From contig JAFUVQ010000054.1 of the NCBI GenBank assembly GCA_017477505.1, positions 124,001-188,000 on the forward strand: a stretch of DNA of 64,000 bases. The letters are read 5' to 3'. Positions 8,841 through 14,853 of the stretch are shown here, one piece after another. A model generated the notes under the pieces. It ran no database searches. It was not told the DNA's origin and was given only the letters and a program-made list of their open reading frames with translations. This stretch comes from Eubacterium sp. GTDB taxonomy: Bacteria; Bacillota; Clostridia; Lachnospirales; Lachnospiraceae. Position 1 is the first letter of the stretch; each line of letters begins with the position of its first letter. Made by a program: the position numbers and the translations under genes.

Positions 8841-8908
8841 AAGTCAAAGATTTAGTATCAGGAGTTTATTCCGCAAGGCATGAGCGGTGATGGATTGGAT
8901 AGTAAAAT

Positions 8909-9763
8909 ATGAATCGCAGGATTACAAAATTCCTTATAATAGCTAATTATTCAAAAAAAGGAGCGGTGGAAGCTGCTAATCGTGTTCTTGAGTATATTGA
9001 GGATAAGGGACTCGAGGCAAAGATATCGATCAGTGATGAAGATATAAAGGATGGCCTTATTAGAGAGGACCTTATTAAGGATGCGGAGTGTGCCATAGTT
9101 CTGGGAGGAGACGGAACTCTGATCAGGGCAGTTCATACCATAAGAAAGCATCCTATCCCTATGGTGGGGGTAAATTTCGGGACTATTGGATTCCTTACGG
9201 ACGTTGATATAGAAGACACGCAGAGCATGATCGACAGGCTGATCGAAGGCGACTATGAAACAGAAGAGAGGATGCTTCTTTCGGGAACCGTAAGAGGTGT
9301 CATGGAAGAAAGGATGATCGCTCTGAATGATATAGTCGTTGCCCGTTCAGATGCACTTCGTCTTATAGCTCTCAGAATATCACTGAATGGCCAGTTTTTT
9401 GATGAGTATGAGGCGGACGGAGTTATAGTTTCGACTCCTACAGGGTCAACAGGCTACAATCTTTCCGCAGGAGGGCCTGTGGTTAATCCCAAAACCAGTC
9501 TTCTTGTGATAACACCTATATCTCCATTTGCCATGGCGAAAAAAAGCATTGTTTTTGACGCTGATGACAAGGTTGAGATAGAACTTATGGAGAAGAGGAA
9601 GGATCAGGATGACGGGGCTCTCGTATCATTTGACGGATATGAAAATATTCAGCTTCAGGTTGGAGATGTAGTTGACATAAGACGGTCGAAGCATACGGTT
9701 ACCCTGCTTCGATTCAGTGATATGAATTTCTATGAGAGATTGAGGAGTAAAATCAGAAACTGA
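8909..9763 (+). CDS. nadK: NAD kinase
   Basis: 284 residues. It phosphorylates NAD to NADP using ATP or polyphosphate. The GGDGT signature (VLGGDGTLIRAV, about residues 65-73), GVNFGTIGFLTDV and the second nucleotide-binding element DGVIVSTPTGSTGYNLSAGGPVV (about residues 169-191) are all intact. The last seven codons and stop (KIRN region) form the left copy of a 23-bp direct repeat that reappears just before argR, so the original nadK-argR junction has been split by a cassette. Confidence 0.96.
   Translation: MNRRITKFLIIANYSKKGAVEAANRVLEYIEDKGLEAKISISDEDIKDGLIREDLIKDAECAIVLGGDGTLIRAVHTIRKHPIPMVGVNFGTIGFLTDVDIEDTQSMIDRLIEGDYETEERMLLSGTVRGVMEERMIALNDIVVARSDALRLIALRISLNGQFFDEYEADGVIVSTPTGSTGYNLSAGGPVVNPKTSLLVITPISPFAMAKKSIVFDADDKVEIELMEKRKDQDDGALVSFDGYENIQLQVGDVVDIRRSKHTVTLLRFSDMNFYERLRSKIRN
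9741..9763 (+). repeat. Left 23-bp direct repeat (nadK 3' end)
   Basis: The sequence beginning TGAGGAGTAAAATC and ending at the nadK stop is identical at all 23 positions to 10150-10172. The two copies bound a 386-bp insert that carries the toxin-antitoxin-like locus. They look like target-site or attachment-site duplications. Confidence 0.93.
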
Positions 9764-9790
9764 ATACTTCGGACAATTAATTCAAATGTG

Positions 9791-9819
9791 TTGAATAATG
9801 GTACTTACTGTGGTAATAT
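9791..9819 (+). promoter_or_regulatory. Promoter of the putative antitoxin RNA
   Basis: TTGAAT (9791-9796), a 17-nt spacer and TAATAT (9814-9819), with TGG immediately before the -10 giving an extended -10. The predicted start is near 9826. It lies 28 nt after nadK and is followed by no + strand reading frame, only a short segment ending in a terminator. Confidence 0.75.
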
Positions 9820-9825
9820 AGTCTT

Positions 9826-9896
9826 GTAATGTGGACATATTAAAGGCGAACCCCCCGACACATTGTCGTAAATGTCGGGGGGTTCTTCCTCTTTTT
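9826..9896 (+). ncRNA. Putative antisense (antitoxin) RNA of a type I toxin-antitoxin locus
   Basis: A predicted RNA of about 70 nt from the promoter at 9791-9819 to the terminator at 9848-9896. Its 5' end contains TGTAATGTGGACAT (9825-9838), identical to 10002-10015. Because the toxin gene is read from the opposite strand, the RNA is complementary over 14 nt to the toxin start codon and codons 2-5 (AUGUCCACAUUACA). The terminator stem is also shared with the toxin transcript. This is the geometry of the Fst/par type I family: convergent RNAs, common terminator and dispersed direct repeats that create the antisense pairing. Transcription has not been shown. Confidence 0.68.
9848..9896. terminator. 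Shared bidirectional terminator of the convergent locus
   Basis: A perfect 13-bp stem, GAACCCCCCGACA (9848-9860) with TGTCGGGGGGTTC (9873-9885) and a 12-nt loop. On the + strand it is followed by TTCCTCTTTTT, a fair U-tract; on the minus strand only by GCCTTTAAT, a weaker one. It ends both the putative antisense RNA and the toxin mRNA and would also stop transcription running from nadK towards argR. Confidence 0.88.
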
Positions 9897-9922
9897 ATGG
9901 TAGTGAGGTGGCTACAGGCTGA

Positions 9923-10015
9923 TTATCGTTCCTGTTTTCTGTCCAGCCATTTGCAGATATAATTGCTGATTATACCTGCCATGACAGATATGAGCAGGCT
10001 ATGTAATGTGGACAT
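9923..10015 (-). CDS. 30-residue hydrophobic toxin-like peptide
   Basis: A 30-codon gene read leftward from ATG 10015 to TAA 9923-9925. It has one of the best ribosome-binding sites in the window (AAAGGAGGTG, 5 nt before the start). The peptide has a short polar start, a single hydrophobic helix (about residues 4-20, ending SNYIC) and a charged tail KWLDRKQER. That matches Fst/Ldr-like and related small membrane toxins, whose helix is followed by a tryptophan/leucine and charged residues. The start codon region is exactly repeated at 9825-9838 in the opposing RNA. Too short for routine gene callers. Membrane toxicity is inference from architecture. Confidence 0.75.
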   Translation of the reverse strand: MSTLHSLLISVMAGIISNYICKWLDRKQER

Positions 10016-10061
10016 TTTCTCACCTCCTTTCAGGATGCTGAGAATAGTCGATAATGAAATA

Positions 10062-10091
10062 ATTGTATTATTATAGTATATAATAAGTAAA
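10062..10091 (-). promoter_or_regulatory. Candidate promoter of the toxin-like gene
   Basis: On the minus strand TTTACT (10086-10091) and TACAAT (10062-10067) are 18 nt apart. A perfect TATAAT at 10070-10075 lies in the same AT-rich tract but has no good -35. Either would start an mRNA some 40-50 nt before the peptide start. Confidence 0.45.
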
Positions 10092-10149
10092 GGGAAAAAA
10101 GGCTAGTATTCCTGTCATTATTATGTAAACTGGTCAGCCGACATTGACA

Positions 10150-10172
10150 TGAGGAGTAAAATCAGAAACTGA
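10150..10172 (+). repeat. Right 23-bp direct repeat (before argR)
   Basis: Perfect second copy of 9741-9763. It ends in the TGA that once would have closed nadK, 4 nt before the argR ATG at 10177. Removing the cassette plus one repeat copy gives a compact nadK-TGA-TATT-ATG-argR junction, which implies ancestral translational coupling and a later insertion. Confidence 0.93.
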
Positions 10173-10176
10173 TATT

Positions 10177-10623
10177 ATGAGAAAAACAGAAAGACAGAGA
10201 AAAATCGTTGAGATTATAAATGAAAAGAATATAGAAACGCAGGAAGAACTGCAGGCAGAGCTGTCAGGTCATGGGATTAAGACAACCCAGGCGACGCTGT
10301 CACGTGATATAAGGGAGCTTGGTCTCAGAAAGACCGGAGCCGGCAGCGGAAAACAGCATTATATAACCGGCGAGAGCGGAAGTATTAACGGTGCAGGATA
10401 CTACAGGGAGGTTCTCAGAACAGGTATCATATCTGTTGAGGAGGCTGAGAATCTTGTAGTTGTAAAAACAGTATCCGGAGCTGCCATGGCAGCCGCTGCA
10501 GCCATAGATAACATGAATATAGAAGGTGTGGCCGGCTGTATAGCAGGTGACGATACTATATTTATAGCTGTAAAGAGAAGAGATGATATCCCCAGCATAA
10601 TCTCGGAACTAGGAAAAATGTGA
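10177..10623 (+). CDS. argR: Arginine repressor ArgR
   Basis: 148 residues. The N-terminal winged helix (RQRKIVEIINEKNIETQEELQAELSGHGIKTTQATLSRDIRELGLRKT) and the C-terminal oligomerisation and arginine-binding domain (NLVVVKTVSGAAMAAAAAIDNM...GVAGCIAGDDTIFIAVK) are complete. ArgR represses arginine biosynthesis and can activate catabolism as an arginine-bound hexamer. No good Shine-Dalgarno sequence precedes the ATG. The gene probably relied on translational coupling to nadK before the 10-kb cassette separated them. It keeps its usual place upstream of recN. Confidence 0.95.
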   Translation: MRKTERQRKIVEIINEKNIETQEELQAELSGHGIKTTQATLSRDIRELGLRKTGAGSGKQHYITGESGSINGAGYYREVLRTGIISVEEAENLVVVKTVSGAAMAAAAAIDNMNIEGVAGCIAGDDTIFIAVKRRDDIPSIISELGKM

Positions 10624-10674
10624 CAAAATGATAACATCATAATGGCATTAGAGGAAAATGAGAAAGGGATATAA

Positions 10675-12351
10675 ATGCTACAGAATTTACACATTAAAAA
10701 TCTGGCTCTTATAGATGAGCTTGATATTGAACTGGGAGAAGGACTTAATATTCTCTCAGGCGAGACAGGAGCCGGAAAATCTATAATCGTAGGCTCTATA
10801 GGTATAGGACTCGGTGGAAGGTTCGGGAAAGACCTTCTGCGTGACCCGGAAAAGGACGGTCTGGTGGAGCTTATCTTTACGGTAGACAGTGAGGCGGTCC
10901 GTGAAAAGCTCAGTGCAATCGAGATAGAAACTCCGGATGATATGGTCATAATATCGAGAAGGGTTTCGGGAACCAGGACAGTAAACAGGATAAATGATGC
11001 GACAGTTTCGGTAGGAAAACTCAGAGAAACGGCGGAAATACTCATTAATCTTCATGCACAGCATGAACAGACAACGCTTCTTAAGGAATCCAGGCATCTT
11101 GAGATAATAGATTCTTCTGATGACAGAATTGAAGAAGTAAAGAAGACTGTTGCAGAAACCTATCATGAATATAAAGATGTATGTGACAGGCTCAGCAGCC
11201 TTAATATGGATGAGGGTGAAAGAAGAAAGAGACAGGACTTCCTGCAATATCAGATAGAAGAGATAGAGAAAGCCGGCCTGAAAGAAGGCGAGGATACTGA
11301 ACTTGAGGAACTTTATTCAAGGATAAGTGCATCGCATGATATAACCGAAATAGCCGAGGATGTTCACAGTGTCACAGGCTATGACAATGTTTCCTCTGCG
11401 GGAAGCATGTTTTCCCGTGCATGTCAGAGGATCAGGGAACTGGAAAAGTATGATAACGGGGAGGCGGCAGCAAGCCTCATAAACAGTCTGTCGGATATAG
11501 ATTCTCTGCTGAATGATTTTAATAATGATATAGCGGAATACATGAAGAATATGGAGTTTGATCCGGAACTTCTGAGAGAGACCGAATCAAGACTTGACCT
11601 TATAAATACGCTTAAGAGTAAATTCGGAAAGACTGTTCCTGATATCATGGAGACTCTCAGCAGTCTTAAACAGGAATATGAAGAACTAGAAGGCTTTAAT
11701 GAAACTCTTGCGGAACTTAACGAAAAGGAAAAGGTGCTTTTTAAGCGCCTTAAAGCAGAATCGGACAAGCTGACGGAAATCAGGAAGGATGCTGCGGAGA
11801 AGCTTACAGCAAAGATTAAAGAAGCTCTTCTCGGACTTAACTTTTCTGAAGTGATATTCTATGCTGCTTTCAGTGAAACAGAGAATTATACTGCTAACGG
11901 ACATGACAGCGTTTCATTTATGATTTCGACAAATGTGGGAGAGAAGGAAAGACCTCTTGCCGAAGTGGCATCGGGTGGTGAACTTTCCAGAGTCATGCTT
12001 GCCATAAAGAGTACACTTGCGGACAAGGATGAGACGCCTACTCTCGTGTTTGACGAGATTGATGTTGGAATAAGCGGTATTACAGCACAGAAAGTGGCTG
12101 ATATGATGAAGCTTCTGTCAAAGACTCATCAGATAATAACCATAACTCATCTGCCTCAGATCGCGGCGGCGTCGGATATTCATTTTCTTATTGAAAAGAC
12201 CGTGGAGGATGGCAAGACTCATACAGGAATCAGACGTCTTGATGAAGAAGAGATTATTTACGAGATTGCACGTATTCTCGGGGGTGAAAAAATAACTGAG
12301 AGCGTTCTCAGCAGTGCCCGTGAACTAAGAACAGCGGGACCCGTGAACTAA
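10675..12351 (+). CDS. recN: DNA repair ATPase RecN
   Basis: 558 residues, normal for RecN, an SMC-like protein of double-strand break repair. The N-terminus MLQNLHIKNLALIDELDIEL leads to Walker A GETGAGKSIIVGSIG (about residues 28-36). A central coiled coil contains QLQ-like FLQYQIEEIEKAGL, then the signature VASGGELSRVMLAIKS and Walker B TLVFDEIDVGISG (about residue 456), then TITHLPQIAAASD. The C-terminal residues ELRTAGPVN are encoded inside a 23-bp tandem repeat that runs past the stop, so the last few residues look like a repeat-derived extension. Confidence 0.96.
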   Translation: MLQNLHIKNLALIDELDIELGEGLNILSGETGAGKSIIVGSIGIGLGGRFGKDLLRDPEKDGLVELIFTVDSEAVREKLSAIEIETPDDMVIISRRVSGTRTVNRINDATVSVGKLRETAEILINLHAQHEQTTLLKESRHLEIIDSSDDRIEEVKKTVAETYHEYKDVCDRLSSLNMDEGERRKRQDFLQYQIEEIEKAGLKEGEDTELEELYSRISASHDITEIAEDVHSVTGYDNVSSAGSMFSRACQRIRELEKYDNGEAAASLINSLSDIDSLLNDFNNDIAEYMKNMEFDPELLRETESRLDLINTLKSKFGKTVPDIMETLSSLKQEYEELEGFNETLAELNEKEKVLFKRLKAESDKLTEIRKDAAEKLTAKIKEALLGLNFSEVIFYAAFSETENYTANGHDSVSFMISTNVGEKERPLAEVASGGELSRVMLAIKSTLADKDETPTLVFDEIDVGISGITAQKVADMMKLLSKTHQIITITHLPQIAAASDIHFLIEKTVEDGKTHTGIRRLDEEEIIYEIARILGGEKITESVLSSARELRTAGPVN

Positions 12352-12408
12352 GAACAGTGGAGCCTGTAGGATAATAACAGCGGGACCCGTTAAATGAGGC
12401 GTTAAACG
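12317..12408 (+). repeat. 23-bp tandem repeat spanning the recN stop codon
   Basis: Units begin at 12317, 12340, 12363 and 12386. The first two share the first 18 bases (CCCGTGAACTAAGAACAG); the third is diverged (CCTGTAGGATAATAACAG); the fourth retains CCCGT and then decays. recN stops at 12349-12351 inside the second unit. Confidence 0.85.
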
Positions 12409-12421
12409 TAAACTATTTTGT

Positions 12422-12450
12422 TTGCGTGTACTAATGAAATATGCTAGAAT
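12422..12450 (+). promoter_or_regulatory. Promoter for the CheX/receiver pair
   Basis: TTGCGT (12422-12427), a 17-nt spacer and TAGAAT (12445-12450), with TGC before the -10 (extended -10). The predicted start, near 12457, coincides with the first base of the inverted repeat at 12456-12508, leaving a leader of about 110 nt. Confidence 0.65.
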
Positions 12451-12455
12451 ATATG

Positions 12456-12533
12456 TAACTGTTCAGGTGTGAAGAATTACTGGTTTTCAGATGGGGTCTG
12501 AACAGTTATCGATAAGGGATTTGGGTGAATCCC
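12456..12533 (+). promoter_or_regulatory. Structured 5' leader of unknown class
   Basis: TAACTGTTCAG (12456-12466) pairs perfectly over 11 bp with CTGAACAGTTA (12498-12508), closing a 31-nt internal region. A second hairpin follows: GGGATT (12516-12521), six-base loop, AATCCC (12528-12533). The gene's ribosome-binding site GGAGGGGG comes after. I see no U-tract, and no match to the GEMM (c-di-GMP-I) riboswitch core. It may be a regulatory leader or a copy of a palindromic repeat; the same arm sequence recurs at 58103-58138. Confidence 0.5.
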
Positions 12534-12569
12534 GGAACAAAAAAGCAAAGAATTTGGAGGGGGTAAACT

Positions 12570-13475
12570 ATGTTTGGTGTTTATTTTGGAAGATTTCTCC
12601 TTGAATCGGGAACCCTCAGTAAGGCTCAGTATGATGATATCATCGCTGTTAACAGAACAGCAAGACTTAAGCTTGGTGTCATAGCTGTAGCGGAAGGTTT
12701 TATGACTGAGAAGCAGGCTGATGAAGTTAACCAGATTCAGGTTATGGAAGACAGGAGATTCGGCGATATAGCTATAAGCAAGGGGTATATCACAGACGAG
12801 CAACTTGGAATCATATTGAAGAAGCAGGGTGATTCATATCTTCTTTTCGTGAATGCTCTTAAAGACAGAGGCATCATGACAGATGAAGAGATTGCAAATT
12901 CACTTGTTCGTTTCAAGAAGGTTAACGGATTTACGGACTTTGAGATGGAAGCCATTAAGAGTGGCGATATCAATCGTATAGTTCCTATATTCACAGCCAA
13001 CAGGGACTGTCCTGTTGAAGTAAGGGACTATGTAGCGCTTATGGCAAGAAATGTTGTTCGTTTTATAGACAACAAGGTCAGATTCGGATATCTTGAGAAG
13101 ATCAATTCATATACTGCTGAAGCTATCTCAATACAGGAACTTGCAGGGGATTATAATTTCTTTGTAGGTATCGGTTGTGACGGCGATAAGGAAGGACTTC
13201 GTATAGCAGGTTCCATCTATGGAAGATGGGATTTCGATACAGTTGATGAAGATGTTCTGGATGCGGTCTGTGAATTTATAAATGTATCGAACGGTCTTTT
13301 CGCAAGAGAAGAAGGCGATAACGGTGTTGTAATAGATATGCTTCCTCCTGTTATGCATGCTGAGAAGACGGTTGTCAGCTCAGAGGGAGTATATTATAAG
13401 ATTCCATTCTACCTTTCAGACAACAAACTGGATATTATAATATCCATGGGTACTAAGTGGAATATTCAGGGTTAG
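12570..13475 (+). CDS. MshEN-like repeat protein with CheX-type phosphatase domain
   Basis: 301 residues. The N-terminus contains four repeats with an exact 29-residue period (24-residue motif plus 5-residue spacer) at residues 5-28, 34-57, 63-86 and 92-115. The third, RFGDIAISKGYITDEQLGII..KKQ, fits the c-di-GMP-binding MshEN motif R-L-G-x6-G-x6-L-x3-L-x2-Q almost position for position; the others are more degenerate. The C-terminal domain (about 130-300) resembles CheX/CheC phosphatases. DAVCEFINVSNGL gives the E235-x2-N238 pair that such enzymes use to hydrolyse CheY phosphate, followed by G242. A CheY-like receiver gene is 13 nt downstream, the expected partner. GGAGGGGG lies before the ATG. 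c-di-GMP binding is inference. Confidence 0.72.
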   Translation: MFGVYFGRFLLESGTLSKAQYDDIIAVNRTARLKLGVIAVAEGFMTEKQADEVNQIQVMEDRRFGDIAISKGYITDEQLGIILKKQGDSYLLFVNALKDRGIMTDEEIANSLVRFKKVNGFTDFEMEAIKSGDINRIVPIFTANRDCPVEVRDYVALMARNVVRFIDNKVRFGYLEKINSYTAEAISIQELAGDYNFFVGIGCDGDKEGLRIAGSIYGRWDFDTVDEDVLDAVCEFINVSNGLFAREEGDNGVVIDMLPPVMHAEKTVVSSEGVYYKIPFYLSDNKLDIIISMGTKWNIQG

Positions 13476-13488
13476 GAGGCTTTTGGAG

Positions 13489-13851
13489 ATGGCAAAGATA
13501 CTTATTGTTGATGATTCCAGAACATCGAGAAGGATTCTGCGTAGCATACTTGAGGAAGCAGGACATGAGATAGTCGGTGAAGCAAAGGATGGACAGGAAG
13601 GCTTTGATCTGTACAAGGAGCTTGCTCCTGATGTTGTTACACTTGATATTACAATGCCGGTTATGGATGGTATTGAGTGTCTTAAGCTTATAAAGGCTGA
13701 CGATCCTGATTCAAAGGTTATCATGGTTACTGCAGCCGGTCAGAAGACTAAGATGATCGAGGCTGTTTCAAACGGAGCAGATGAGTTCGTTTCAAAGCCT
13801 TTTGATGCAGATGATATCAAGGATATAATAAGCGGAATCGTAGGCGAGTAA
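13489..13851 (+). CDS. Stand-alone CheY-like response regulator receiver
   Basis: 120 residues from ATG 13489, which has AGGAGG 9 nt upstream. It is a single receiver domain: acidic pair in ILIVDDSRTSR, phosphoacceptor D53 in TLDITMPVMDGIECL, threonine in MVTAAGQ and K103 in FVSKPFDADD. No output domain. It is the likely substrate of the CheX-like protein encoded 13 nt upstream. No histidine kinase or flagellar motor gene is in the window, so the upstream phosphate donor and the downstream target are unknown. Confidence 0.92.
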   Translation: MAKILIVDDSRTSRRILRSILEEAGHEIVGEAKDGQEGFDLYKELAPDVVTLDITMPVMDGIECLKLIKADDPDSKVIMVTAAGQKTKMIEAVSNGADEFVSKPFDADDIKDIISGIVGE

Positions 13852-13864
13852 CAAAGGATCATAC

Positions 13865-13899
13865 AGGCATCGAGGGTACTCTCTCGGTGCCTTGTTTTT
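13865..13899 (+). terminator. Intrinsic terminator after the receiver gene
   Basis: AGGCATCGAG (13865-13874) pairs with CTCGGTGCCT (13883-13892) over 10 bp including one G-U, followed by TGTTTTT. Confidence 0.85.
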
Positions 13900-13914
13900 G
13901 GGAGAGACATAAAT

Positions 13915-14853
13915 ATGATAACTACAGTGGTGTCCGTTAAGGTTACTGTCGGTGAAAATCTCATGATTAAGAAGAACCGGCTCGCGCCTGATTTCCCTAC
14001 GGGGGACGAAAAACGTATATGCATTGTTTCAGGTCTTTATGGTGATGAGCTTCAGGGACAGTATGTCTGCTATGAGATTATCAAGCGGATCAAGAAACAG
14101 TTTGATATGCTTACGGGTATAGTTGATATATATCCATTTGTAAATCCATATGCCCTTGAAGCAAAGACCAGAGAGATTCCGGGAACGGAGCTTGATATGA
14201 ATACACTTTTTCCCGGTACTCCGGACGGAGCACTGGGAGAGTATATAGCCTATTCACTTATGGCTGATATGGAGGGGGCTGACTTCTGTCTTGATGTGCA
14301 TGGAAGTAACCTTTATCTTCATGAGATACTTCAGATAAGGATGAACGATGAGGGTGAGGATGAGCTGATGCCTTATGCGAAGCTCCTCAATACTGATATG
14401 ATCTGGGTTCACCCTTCATCTCAGGTTCGTAAAGGAAGTATGGCATATGAACTCAATAAGAGGGGTGTAAAATGCTTCGTAACGGAATCTAATTTTGCCT
14501 ATAACATTAATCAGAATTATTGCAATCAGCTTGTTGACGGAATATTTGCCCTTATGAAGGATATGGGTATATGGCAGGGACGTATCAGAGAACCTAGAAA
14601 GAGTCCAGTTGTTTATGATGATCAGATGACTTTCATAAATGCCGAATCCAGCGGAATCTTTGTTCCGAAGAGGAAGGTATATGGCAAGGTCAGAGAGAGA
14701 GAGGTTATAGGATACATCATAGATGCGATGACAGGTTCTGTTTCTGAGGAGATTCTTTCTCCGAGAGATGGTATGATCACTGCCATGAGAGCTTATCCTG
14801 CCATAGAGGAAGGGGCACTTTTGGCTAGAGTAGTGGGGATAACCGATGAATAA
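13915..14853 (+). CDS. AstE/AspA-family (M14-like) protein, copy 1
   Basis: 312 residues of the succinylglutamate desuccinylase/aspartoacylase family. These are zinc carboxypeptidase-fold enzymes that deacylate N-acyl amino acids. Recognisable parts are IVSGLYGDELQGQYVCYEII (position of the H-x-x-E zinc motif), NPYALEAKTREIPGTELDMNTLFPGTPDG, FCLDVHGSNLYLHE (second zinc His) and a C-terminal beta domain ending SPRDGMITAMRAYPAIEEGALLARVVG. The first zinc His of the family (GTHGNE) is Tyr here (GLYGDE), and the usual DxNRxFPG arginine is Thr. Activity may therefore be altered or absent. It overlaps the next paralogue by 8 nt. Confidence 0.8.
   Translation: MITTVVSVKVTVGENLMIKKNRLAPDFPTGDEKRICIVSGLYGDELQGQYVCYEIIKRIKKQFDMLTGIVDIYPFVNPYALEAKTREIPGTELDMNTLFPGTPDGALGEYIAYSLMADMEGADFCLDVHGSNLYLHEILQIRMNDEGEDELMPYAKLLNTDMIWVHPSSQVRKGSMAYELNKRGVKCFVTESNFAYNINQNYCNQLVDGIFALMKDMGIWQGRIREPRKSPVVYDDQMTFINAESSGIFVPKRKVYGKVREREVIGYIIDAMTGSVSEEILSPRDGMITAMRAYPAIEEGALLARVVGITDE

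Noticed and set aside
8412-8847. Minus-strand frames reading repeated SCHTSHCHITPRIV-like peptides
   Set aside because: These are translation of the 20-bp tandem array continuing into the methyltransferase gene in antisense; the repeats create an artefact of protein periodicity.
12456-12533. Known GEMM (c-di-GMP-I) or c-di-GMP-II riboswitch
   Set aside because: The conserved GEMM core sequences are absent by eye; only two hairpins are visible.
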